Assembly (NCBI GenBank): GCA_030848705.1
Contig: CM061245.1
Span: forward strand, 73,023,564-73,087,563
Origin: Heracleum sosnowskyi
Taxonomy: Eukaryota; Streptophyta; Magnoliopsida; Apiales; Apiaceae
Length of the DNA: 64,000 nt
Direction: 5' to 3'
Positions within the stretch are counted from its first letter, which is position 1, and every line of letters begins with the position of its first letter. Positions 1 to 8,976 of this stretch are shown here, piece after piece. The notes beneath the pieces are model-generated. The model ran no database searches. It saw only the letters and a program-made list of their open reading frames with translations, and was not told the origin of the DNA. A program made the translations under genes and the position numbers.

Positions 1-2
1 AC

Positions 3-1778
3 ACTGGAGAAGAATCAACAAGGCAATCAAGCAACAACTCAGGGGGAGCAAATGAAGGATCAACTAGTCACTCACAACATCAAAGTGAATTTCAAGGTGA
101 ATCGTCAAGATCAAATCTTCCAAGACAGACTGTTTGGAATAGAGCTCATCCTTTTGAGCTGATCATTGGTGATCCAGATGTTGGAGTTAAAACTAGAAGT
201 GCTTCTCAGAATGAATGTCTTTTCTCAGCATTTCTATCTAAAATGGAGCCAAAGAAAAATGAGGAAGCACTGACTGATCCAGATTGGGTGATTGCTATGC
301 AAGATGAACTCAATCAATTTGAACAACAGCAAGTCTGGAAGCTGGTACCCAGGCCAAAGAACAAGAAAGTAGTTGGTACAAGATGGGTATACAGAAACAA
401 GCTAGATGAGGATGGCATTGTTACAAGGAACAAGGCAAGACTGGTTGCACAAGGGTATTCACAAGCTGAAGGCATTGATTATGATGAAACCTATGCACCA
501 GTGGCTAGACTTGAGGCCATCAGGATGTTCTTAGCATTTGCTGCTTACTCCAATTTTAAAGTCTATCAAATGGATGTTAAGAGTGCATTCCTGAATGGTG
601 AACTTGATGAAGAAGTGTATGTGGAACAGCCCCCTGGCTTTGAAAATCAGGAGCTGCTGGACTTTGTGTACTTTCTCTTCAAGGCTATCTATGGTCTCAA
701 ACAAGCCCCAAGAAAATGGTATGACACTCTCTCTGGTTTTCTTTTAGAAAATGGTTTTGTTAGAGGTATCATAGACAAAACTCTTTTTTCAAAGAAACAT
801 AAAGGTGATATGATATTAGTCCAAGTCTATGTGGATGACATCATATTTGGGTCTACTAATGATGATCTCTGTAAGAGATTTGCTAAGCTAATGCAGAGTA
901 AGTTTGAAATGAGTATGATGGGTGAGCTGAAGTTCTTTCTTGGATTGCAAGTAAGTCAAAGGACAAATGGTATATTTATTTGTCAATCCAAGTATCTTAA
1001 AGAACTCCTCAAGAAGTATCACATGGACGATTCAGCATCAGCAAGGACTCTATCTTCAACAGCAATCAAACTTGGAGCTTCTGACAAGTCTATCAAGGTA
1101 GATGTTACAAGCTACAGAGGTATGATTGGCTCCTTACTCTATCTTACTGCTAGTAGACCAGATATTATGTATGCTACATGCTTGTGTGCAAGGTTCCAAG
1201 CGGACCCTAGAGATGTACATCTCGTTGCTGTGAAAAGAATCTTGAGATATCTTAAGGGTACACCTAATCTAGGTATCTGGTACCCTAAAGATTCTGGTTT
1301 TAATCTTGTTGGATATACAGATTCTGATTATGCAGGTAGTGTTGTGGATAGAAAGAGCACCTCTGGGAGTTGTCAATTCCTAGGAGGTAGGTTGATTTCC
1401 TGGTATAGCAAGAAACATCAAGCAGTTTCCAATTCAACAGCAGAAGCTGAATATATTGCTGCTGGAAGCTGTTGTGCTCAGATCTTATGGATACGGAATC
1501 AATTAAAGGACTATGGTTTTGCATTAGACAAAATTCCCATATTTTGTGATAATACAAGTGCCATAGCAATCTCCAACAACCCTGTGCAGCACTCGAGAAC
1601 GAAGCACATTGATATCAGGTATCATTTTATCAGAGAGCATGTCATGAATGGAACTGTGGAGTTACATTTTGTACCCACAGAAGAACAGACTGCAGATATA
1701 TTCACTAAATCTGTTGACGAATCCACATTTATCAAGTTAGTTGGTAAATTGGGTATGTTAAACAGTCTTAGTGATTAA
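3..1778 (+). CDS. Copia Pol C-terminus: reverse transcriptase and RNase H (5'-partial)
   Basis: The frame is open from the window edge, so the first ATG (243) is only an internal methionine. The part before it is a Ser/Gln/Asn-rich linker that ends in an IIGDPDVGVKTRSASQNE stretch, matching the pre-RT linker of the inner element. The RT core follows (VGTRWVYRNK, QMDVKSAFLNGELDEEVYVE, LKQAPRKWYD, catalytic YVDDIIFGSTN near 832), then the copia RNase H (GYTDSDYAGSVVDRKSTSG, TAEAEYIAAGSC, CDNTSAI, HIDIRYHFIRE). The protein ends normally (IFTKSVDESTF...). No stop or frameshift is seen, so this pol end could still be functional. Role: reverse transcription and template RNA degradation inside the virus-like particle. 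Confidence 0.93.
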   Translation, partial: TGEESTRQSSNNSGGANEGSTSHSQHQSEFQGESSRSNLPRQTVWNRAHPFELIIGDPDVGVKTRSASQNECLFSAFLSKMEPKKNEEALTDPDWVIAMQDELNQFEQQQVWKLVPRPKNKKVVGTRWVYRNKLDEDGIVTRNKARLVAQGYSQAEGIDYDETYAPVARLEAIRMFLAFAAYSNFKVYQMDVKSAFLNGELDEEVYVEQPPGFENQELLDFVYFLFKAIYGLKQAPRKWYDTLSGFLLENGFVRGIIDKTLFSKKHKGDMILVQVYVDDIIFGSTNDDLCKRFAKLMQSKFEMSMMGELKFFLGLQVSQRTNGIFICQSKYLKELLKKYHMDDSASARTLSSTAIKLGASDKSIKVDVTSYRGMIGSLLYLTASRPDIMYATCLCARFQADPRDVHLVAVKRILRYLKGTPNLGIWYPKDSGFNLVGYTDSDYAGSVVDRKSTSGSCQFLGGRLISWYSKKHQAVSNSTAEAEYIAAGSCCAQILWIRNQLKDYGFALDKIPIFCDNTSAIAISNNPVQHSRTKHIDIRYHFIREHVMNGTVELHFVPTEEQTADIFTKSVDESTFIKLVGKLGMLNSLSD

Positions 1779-3038
1779 CAATATCTCTGTCATGTTTGTT
1801 CTTTAAAAATTCATTTTCTCTTGTCATTTAAATGATATTCACTGTCAATTCTCATTTAATAGTACATGCTTGTGTATTTAAATAGCTCTAAATATTTTAT
1901 TTTCTTTAAAAAATATTTTTCTCATATTGTTTAAGTAGAGAAATGTATTTTTATTGAAAATATATTTATTTAGAATTATTTAGGTATTTTTCAGATTGTA
2001 AATATTGTTGTTTGAATTTTTCTGCAAGTTTATATTAATTTTATGCATTTTTATAATATTCTGCATATTTTTCTAGGATTTATGGAATTTTCTGTGAATT
2101 TTTCTAGATTTTTAAGTATTTTTCATGCATTTTTATATTAATTCTGCATTTTTCTGTAAATATTCAATTTAATTCTAAGTTTATGCTAAGTCTTCCCAGT
2201 TTAATACTAGGAAGACTACCGGGTAAACTAAGATTTTTCTATTTTGTTTTTTGTTTTTTTCCTTTTAATTTTAAGTCTTTTCCTAAGTCTTCCCAGTTTT
2301 TGAACTAGGAAGACTATCGGGAAGACTTAGAATTAATAGATTTATTTTCATATTTTTCTTTTCTTTATTTTCGGAAGACTTTCTAAGTTGTATTAGGAAG
2401 ACTACCGGGAAGACTATCCTAAGTCTTCCCGATTGTCTTCCTAGTACAATTTTAAAAAAAAAATTGTCAGTCTTCTAGTCTTTTCAGTTTAATTATTCTT
2501 AAATTATATATATAGATACACACGTACATACACTGCACATATTCATTTTACCTTAGCAGTTTACTGAACCGTTTCTTTTTAATTCTTCACATAAACCCCT
2601 TCGAATCAAATCACTACTGCAGAAAACTTTGATCGTTGTTCATATTGCTCAAGTTTTTACTTAGCAAAATCATTTTATTCTTTCTTATTCAAGGAAAATA
2701 AGTCGAATTGCTGTCCAATTATTGTCATTTTTTTTCCTTTTCGACTTAGGTGTTCTTGAGTTTGCTAGTAATTGTCTTGTGATTTAAGTGATCTTTGTGT
2801 TTCTGTGAGAAAGGAACTGTGTGGTCTTAGTGTGTGTGTGCTTGAAATCATTTGCCCAATTTTCTTTTGTGTCTCAAGGGTTTAGTTCGAATATTTAGGA
2901 TCTAAAATTTTAAAATTAATTAATTTTGATAAAATTTAATTTTGTGGATTCTAGTAATTTTAATTAATTCTAAAAATCCCTAAAATTTTATTTTTATTTT
3001 TATTTTAAATTAATTAAAATTTTAGTGTTTTATTTAAA
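1779..3038 (+). other. Non-coding segment between pol and the extra ORF of the outer element
   Basis: There is no long ORF in 1.26 kb. The sequence is AT-rich, with runs such as TTTTTCTAGATTTT around 1850-2160. Its centre (2189-2475) is a dense array of GAAGACT/AGTCTTC motifs, followed by a TATA-like string at 2504-2515 and a leader-like stretch up to the ATG at 3039. The arrangement mirrors the U3-TATA part of this element's own LTR at 18480-18735. Confidence 0.7.
2185..2520 (+). promoter_or_regulatory. GAAGACT motif array plus TATA box: putative internal promoter
   Basis: About eleven copies of GAAGACT or its complement lie within 290 bp (for example 2189, 2211, 2286, 2309, 2321, 2374, 2397, 2409, 2422, 2435, 2469). 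Several are arranged as inverted pairs around ACCGGG or ATCGGG. TTATATATATAG sits at 2504-2515. The 3' LTR has the same motif set (18484-18660) and its own TATA (18724-18733). I infer a second promoter for the extra ORF. This is not shown experimentally, and it could instead be a relic of an LTR rearrangement. Confidence 0.5.
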
Positions 3039-4616
3039 ATGGATCCTAATAATTTTGAATTAGTTTTAAACAATTTTGTTGGGTATTTTGATCCGTCTAA
3101 GTGTAAAGTGGAATGTTTTAGACCGTGGATTCAATTTTTAAATAGCAATACATGTGTTAGTTATGCTATTTGTGCCAATGCACTTCTGAAAATTGATCCA
3201 TTAAGGATGTTGTGTTCAAGTGCTGTTATTGCTGAAAATTCAAAATCTTTTACTTTCAATATTCTCAACCAGCAATATACAGTTACTTTTGAGTTATTTT
3301 GTGATGTGTTGCATTTTCCAAAGGACAGGTTTGATCCCTTACCCACTGATGATGAGTTATCACAGTTCTTTGTGAATATTCATTATCAGGGTCCCTTTCA
3401 AATGGTTAAATTGTCCAAAAGTTTTGTTGTAAGGAAATGGGATCTGTTCTTTGATACTATAGCTAGGGTATTTGGTAACTGCACAAAAACAAACTTTCAT
3501 TGCATTACCAGTCTTAATCAATATATTGCCTATGCTATAGTATTTGGTCGTAGATTGAACTTTGCTGAGATTCTGTGGAACCTATTGCTCAACAGGCTTG
3601 CTCACTCTAGGAGAGATTCTGATAATGGTGAGAAAGTAAAGTGTTGGTACCCTCGCTTTCTAACTCTTATCATTAATCATCTTCTCACTGCTGAGCAGGT
3701 AGAACTGTTTCGAGAAGCTAGATTTGAAACCTCTCCAACCACAGACACCAAATTCTACACCAGACTTGATGTCTCATCCAAATTCCTCAATATACCTGTT
3801 CTTGTTTCACCATTGATGAGTCAATTCATTAATCTTCCTATCTTTGGTGAACAAGTTCCTCAACCACATCCAGTTCCACTGCAGGTAGTTATTCCTAACT
3901 TTGGTTCTTCTTCTGGTACTTCAATTGAAACCCAAGTGGTTGTTAGGGCTGACCCAGAGATTGTAGAACCACAGTCTCTGACCCAGGTCATAGAGCCATA
4001 CAGAGAGTCAAACACTTCTGATACACAACCTGAGCCTACTATTCAAACCAGTTCAAGAAGAGTTAGTGATATACCTGAAATGAGTGTTCCCACAGCTCTG
4101 TCTCCACCCTTAAAGAAAAGAAGAACCTATAGGGAGACAACTGTAAGCCCATCTGTATCCTCTCAAAAGGATATGGACATAGATATGGCCACTGAACAGT
4201 CTCTGGAGACATCCTCTCAACAGGGTGGATCTATTGAAATTCGCCATCGGGCCATGGCATCTTGTACTGAGTCAAGCACACTCCCATTACTCACAATGGG
4301 AGAAGATATCCATATAGATGACACTCAGGACACCATGTCAGGAGAGCACTTTACTTTTGATTTTGATACAGTGCCTACCATAGTTACGGTAGAAGTGCCT
4401 TCACAGGCATCTGAGGGAAAATCTGATTCTTCGCCAACTCAAATAGAATCATTTTCTCCCCTCCCAGAGGGAACAACTCTGGCTCCCCTAAGGGATTTTC
4501 CACTCGCAGTTTTTACTGGAGAAAGTGGAAGGCAACCTGATGAGTCTGTCCCTGAAGAAATTCAGTATACAATGTCAAATATTTTGACAGACTCACTCAG
4601 GGATCGGGAATTGTGA
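3039..4616 (+). pseudogene. Outer element extra ORF, N-terminal segment (ends at a premature TGA)
   Basis: This is 525 codons from an ATG in AAAATGG context. The first 270 residues or so look like a folded, mostly helical domain with no cysteine motif (MDPNNFELVLNNFVGYFDPS at the start, later FGRRLNFAEILWNLLLNRL). After that the chain is Ser/Thr/Pro/Glu-rich and disordered. The TGA at 4614-4616 is followed in the same frame by coding-like sequence through 5986, so I read it as a nonsense mutation inside a longer ORF (a CGA to TGA change would explain it). I cannot assign a function. Sireviruses often carry an extra, sometimes env-like, ORF after pol, but no signal peptide or membrane helix is visible here. 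Confidence 0.7.
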
Positions 4617-5986
4617 ACTCCCATTGCACCACCACTGACCTCTCTTGAAGGGGCTAGGGTGATTTTTCATGCAGGTACATCTTCTGAAAATCTTGACAGA
4701 CAGTTAGTGGTGAGAGATATGAATCAAACACCGAGTGAAACACAAGCACGTGAGTTGAGTGAAACACCACTGAGAGCAATTGAAGTGAGTGCACACACTG
4801 ACACAAACACTGCTTTGTTATTGAACCAGCTAGCTGATCTACAAAGGAAGTTACAAGAAACCCAGGCTGAGAACAATCTTCTGAAAGCACAAGTGGTTGC
4901 ACAATCTACCACCTCTGTATCAAATCAGCTGGGTACTGTGAAAGATGACCTGGAAGGATTGAAGAATAATCTACTCCCGAGGCTGAATTCAATCCAACAA
5001 TCTCAAGTACTGGTGGCTTCAGACATCTCTGATCTTACAACGTCTAATGCTCATATATCGGAGAGTGTCAAGGAGATTGCTGCTATTTCTACCAAGGTGG
5101 ACTTTATTCTGCAAACATCTGATGAAAACCAGAGATTTAATGAAGAAAGGATGTCTAAGTTAGAAGGAGGAATGGAGCATCTTAATGAAGGGATGAAGCA
5201 CCTATACTATATGATCAAGGAATCACATCGACCTACTGAAGAGCAAAGAACATTCTTTGAGGGAGATGATGATGAGGATGATGATGATGAAGGAGGAGAT
5301 GGAAGAGAAAGAGGAGAGATAAGGAGAACATCTGAGGTGAATCCTAGGGCTTCCACAGCTCAAACTGTAGAGGATTCCTCAACTAAGGGGGAGAAGGAGA
5401 AGAAAGGAGAAGATAAAGAAGCTGGAGGAGCTTCTGGAAAGGATAAGGGGAAAGGTAAACAATCAATGGAGGAGTCTGCTTTTGATGATGCCTACTACTA
5501 CCACGGTGAACAGGATGACTTCCAATTTGACACATCTGGTGATCTGAGGAAGTCCATACCTGAAGAAGCTTTTGGTGAGGAGGAGGTTGAGGAGGCAGCC
5601 AACTTTGATGATTGGGAAGATGAAGCTGATCTATACACACCTGACCCTTTGTTTGAGAAGGAGTTGAAGAAACAACAGGCGGAGTTGAGAAGAAAGGAGG
5701 ATGAAAATGCCAAGGTCTCCGACATCATATCTCAGAAGTTAAAAATTCAAAAGGCTGAACATGAAGACAAACAACGTCTTCATAGTATTCATGTCAAAGA
5801 AAGGAGATTGGATGTGAGGATGAAGCAAGGAAGCAATTGGGATAAAGCAAGGGAGATGTTTGATATCCCTCAGAGAGGCACAAACAATGATGCTACTTTT
5901 CTGAAGCTGTTTGAGAAGATCAGAATTGTTAATCCAGACAACTCATTATATATGAAGGCATTGAAGCAAGATATCTTATGGATTAC
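4617..5986 (+). pseudogene. Outer element extra ORF, middle segment: coiled coil and acidic region, cut by the nested insertion
   Basis: In frame with 3039-4616 beyond the TGA; the first ATG in this segment is at 4719. It shows heptad-rich coiled coil (LLLNQLADLQRKLQETQAEN, later SISDLTTSNAH-type spacing), then an acidic run (EGDDDEDDDDEGGDG), a Lys/Glu/Gly-rich stretch (KGEKEKKGEDKEAGG) and a second Lys/Glu-rich helix near 5650-5830. The reading frame is cut after position 5986, where the inner element begins; the same five bases (ATTAC) recur at 17087-17091 and the frame resumes there. Function unknown. The composition suggests a self-associating, charged nuclear or particle protein (inference). 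Confidence 0.7.
5982..5986. repeat. Target-site duplication ATTAC, left copy
   Basis: ATTAC directly precedes the TGTTAGATC start of the inner element. The identical ATTAC at 17087-17091 follows its GGGCAACA end. The 5-bp length is normal for copia integrase. Confidence 0.95.
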
Positions 5987-6598
5987 TGTTAGATCAGAAT
6001 TCAATGATCGTCAGAAGCTAGACTCAACTGATCAGGATTGCTGACGTCATCAGTATTGCATGGTCATCAGTATTTGATAAAGCGTCAGTATCTTATTGAT
6101 CATCAGGATTCCTACTCAGACTATGATCAGGTTTGATCATCAGGACTTGAAGCTGATCAGGATTCCTACTTCGAGTTATATTTGGAGTCTAGATAAACAT
6201 GGAAGTTTGTTCCTGGTTTGTAGAATGCAGCTATCGATTAAAGATATGTTTCTATCTTTGTTATGATTAGGACTTATCTTGTTATTGATAGAGAAGCTGT
6301 GTGCACTATATAAACACAGTCTTGGTTTCGATTTATGTATTCATTCACGAGAGATAATTCATTCGAGAGAGAACATAATCGAAGAGAAGCTCTTAAGAAC
6401 AGAATTTCTTGAGAGAGTTTTTGTAAGCTAGCAGCTCTTAAGAACATCAGAATTTCTTAAGAGAGTTTGTAACAGTTTTATATCAAAGTTAATAAAGCTG
6501 TTATTGTTATTGATCTTTCATATTTGTGTTATATAAAGTCGAGAATCTTATACAATTGTATTCAACCCCCTTCTACAATTGTTATTTACTGGGCAACA
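5987..6598 (+). repeat. 5' LTR of the inner element
   Basis: Starts TGTTAGATC and ends GGGCAACA. The U3 part holds five ATCAGG(A/T) motifs (6031, 6102, 6126, 6138, 6156), four as ATCAGGA and three of those as ATCAGGATT. A TATA box CTATATAAAC is at 6306-6315. Shortly after come two near-repeats of AGCTCTTAAGAACA...AGAATTTCTT (about 6386-6466). The usual plant copia string TTCAACCCCCTTCTACAATT is near the 3' end. Confidence 0.96.
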
Positions 6599-6600
6599 AT

Positions 6601-6612
6601 TGGTATCAGAGC
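6601..6612 (+). other. Primer-binding site, initiator tRNA-Met
   Basis: TGGTATCAGAGC begins two bases after the 5' LTR. It is complementary to the 3' end of plant initiator tRNA-Met, the standard primer for Ty1/copia minus-strand synthesis. Confidence 0.95.
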
Positions 6613-6648
6613 AAACTGATTTAATTCTGAATCAGATACGATCTAAAG

Positions 6649-8961
6649 ATGTCGACAACCAAGTATGAAAGCATGAAGATTCCCATCTTGAAGATATCAG
6701 AATATCCCACATGGAGGGTAAAGATGCTGATGTACCTGGAGGCTATGGATCCTGACTACTTGGACAGGATTCGTGATGGACCATATATACCAACAAAGTT
6801 CGTAGAACGAACAGATACAATACCAGAACATTATGTGGTCAAAGCTAAAGCTGAATGGACTCCAGAAGAAAAAGCTCATGTACTCAGAGAACCAAAGATA
6901 AAGAATATCTTGCACAATGGTCTTGATGCTGTTATGTCAAACAGAGTGATTGCATGCAAGTCTTCAAAAGAAATCTGGGATACTTTGGAAACTCAGTGCC
7001 AGGGATCTGCATCTGTCAAGAAAAACAGAAGGGCTCTATTGATTCAAGAATATGAACAATTCGATGCAAGACCTGAAGAGAGCCTGACTGAGCTATATGA
7101 TAGATTCCTGACACTATTGAACAGCTTATCCTTAGTTGACAAAGTATATGAAACTGAAGATTCAAACACCAAATTTCTTAGAGCTTTACCTGAAGAATGG
7201 GATACTCAGACCTCAATCATTAGACACCAGTATGATCTGAACATTGTGTCTCTTGATGAGATCTATGGGATGCTAAGAACTCATGATCTTGAAGTTCAAC
7301 AGAGAAAGAACAAGAAAAGCAGCAAGGCAAAGTCAATTGCTTTGAATGTAGAAGCAAAATCAAAAGAGAAAGCTATGGAGGTCTCTAGAAGTAAATCAAG
7401 AGTAGCTGAGTCAGATCCTGACGACTCTTCATCAGATACTGATGGCAATCCTGATGCCAATACTGATGATGATTCTTCTGACTCAGACATGGAAGAGATG
7501 GTTGCTATGATTGTCAGAAACTTCAGAAGGATGAAGTTCAGGAAGAATAGAAGACAAGGCAACTTTCAGAAAAAGACCTTCAAAGCAGACAAAGACAAGT
7601 ATATCAAAAAGGACAGCAAGGGTAGCAAATTTGACAAGTCAAAGGTTAGATGCTACAAGTGTAATGGTATGGGTCACTTTGCTTCTGAATGCAACAAGAC
7701 AAAGGCACTCATCACATCAAGCAAGGATTGGATGGACTCTTCCTCAGAATCTGATACTGAGGTAGTCAACTATGCGTTAATGGCCAATGCTGATGTAACT
7801 GCTGCTCCTGATGATAAGGTACTAAATACTATCTTTGATTTTGATACTGATAATGCTTCTGAGTTAAGACGTTTTCTAAAGTCATTACATATTAGCTTTA
7901 GAAGTCAAACTGCTGAGAATACTAGAATCTTATCTGAGATGTCTGACCTTAGAAAAAGGAATGAGATATTAGAAGCTGAATTTTCTCGTATGCAAGAAGT
8001 ACAAAAAGAATGTGATAATGTTAAGCACATGCACTTAGAGATACCATCTAAATGTACTTCCCTTGAAAAAGAACTTGAATATGCTAATGAGAAAATCAGA
8101 ACCTGGACAGACTCTGGTAGGAAATTTCATGAGATTAATACCTCTAAGAATTGGAAAGAGTGTCTAGGATATAAGTCAGATGAAGATAAGAAATTAGCAG
8201 AGAAAATTGTCATTAATGAGACAGTCAGTCCAAAGACCTATAGACATGTTATAGACTCAACCAAATCTAAGATTACTCCTGTTAATTTTGTTTTTGGTAA
8301 GGATTCCAATTCTACTTTTGAAAAGGGATCTTCTTCTACTCAAGGAATTAAAATTATAAAGTCTAAACCTGTCATGAACAAAGTCACTAAGAATGTAGGT
8401 CTATTGTCTCAGAAACAGCTTAAAGATAAAATCTGTGAGGTTACAGATAAGAAAAAGGAAGCTACTGTTAAGAGAAACAGGAATGGTAAAGTTGGGATCA
8501 ATAAAGAGAATGGTTATAAATATATCCCAAATGCACCTAGAAAGTGTTGTTTTAACTGTGGTAACTCTAATCATCTTGCTATTGATTGTAAAAAGAGTAA
8601 GAAGAAAATTGCTGAAATTCCTAAGTCTGATGTTAGGAATAGATCAGTATTTTACAAACCACAGAATTCCTGTTTTCATTGTGGTAGTCTATGGCATTCT
8701 ATTTATACATGTAAAGAGTATCATGATTTGTACTATAATTTTTATGATCCATTGCCTAAGTTTGAAAGTATTACAAAGTCTGATAGAACTGAAAATGTCA
8801 TAGTGAAGCATGCTTTTGTTAATACTGATACTGACAAAGCAAATCCTGATGGAGTAAATCCTGTCAGGACTGCAAAAGTCAAAAAGTCTTCTGCTGTTAA
8901 AATTAATAAATTGCATGAGAAAGGAACCCAACATGTATGGGTTCCTAAGTGTTCTAACTAG
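6649..8961 (+). CDS. Gag polyprotein of the inner element, three zinc knuckles
   Basis: 770 aa from the ATG at 6649, 36 bp after the PBS. The N-terminal third has the copia Gag signature (NILHNGLDAVMSNRVIACKS, SSKEIWDTLETQCQG, FLRALPEEWDTQ). CCHC knuckles lie at about residues 335 (CYKCNGMGHFASEC), 634 (CFNCGNSNHLAIDC) and 675 (CFHCGSLWHSIYTC); the last two are a C-terminal pair. An acidic region with DPDDSSSDTDGNPD-type text sits near residues 255-285. Gag forms the particle and binds the RNA. It ends in WVPKCSN and a TAG. Pol continues in the same frame 15 bases later, so the TAG is the only barrier to a Gag-Pol fusion. Confidence 0.95.
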   Translation: MSTTKYESMKIPILKISEYPTWRVKMLMYLEAMDPDYLDRIRDGPYIPTKFVERTDTIPEHYVVKAKAEWTPEEKAHVLREPKIKNILHNGLDAVMSNRVIACKSSKEIWDTLETQCQGSASVKKNRRALLIQEYEQFDARPEESLTELYDRFLTLLNSLSLVDKVYETEDSNTKFLRALPEEWDTQTSIIRHQYDLNIVSLDEIYGMLRTHDLEVQQRKNKKSSKAKSIALNVEAKSKEKAMEVSRSKSRVAESDPDDSSSDTDGNPDANTDDDSSDSDMEEMVAMIVRNFRRMKFRKNRRQGNFQKKTFKADKDKYIKKDSKGSKFDKSKVRCYKCNGMGHFASECNKTKALITSSKDWMDSSSESDTEVVNYALMANADVTAAPDDKVLNTIFDFDTDNASELRRFLKSLHISFRSQTAENTRILSEMSDLRKRNEILEAEFSRMQEVQKECDNVKHMHLEIPSKCTSLEKELEYANEKIRTWTDSGRKFHEINTSKNWKECLGYKSDEDKKLAEKIVINETVSPKTYRHVIDSTKSKITPVNFVFGKDSNSTFEKGSSSTQGIKIIKSKPVMNKVTKNVGLLSQKQLKDKICEVTDKKKEATVKRNRNGKVGINKENGYKYIPNAPRKCCFNCGNSNHLAIDCKKSKKKIAEIPKSDVRNRSVFYKPQNSCFHCGSLWHSIYTCKEYHDLYYNFYDPLPKFESITKSDRTENVIVKHAFVNTDTDKANPDGVNPVRTAKVKKSSAVKINKLHEKGTQHVWVPKCSN

Positions 8962-8976
8962 TGTGTTACTATTCTG

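Noticed and set aside
2185..2480. Array of short repeats resembling a CRISPR
   Set aside because: Spacing is irregular, orientation alternates and the context is a plant retrotransposon.
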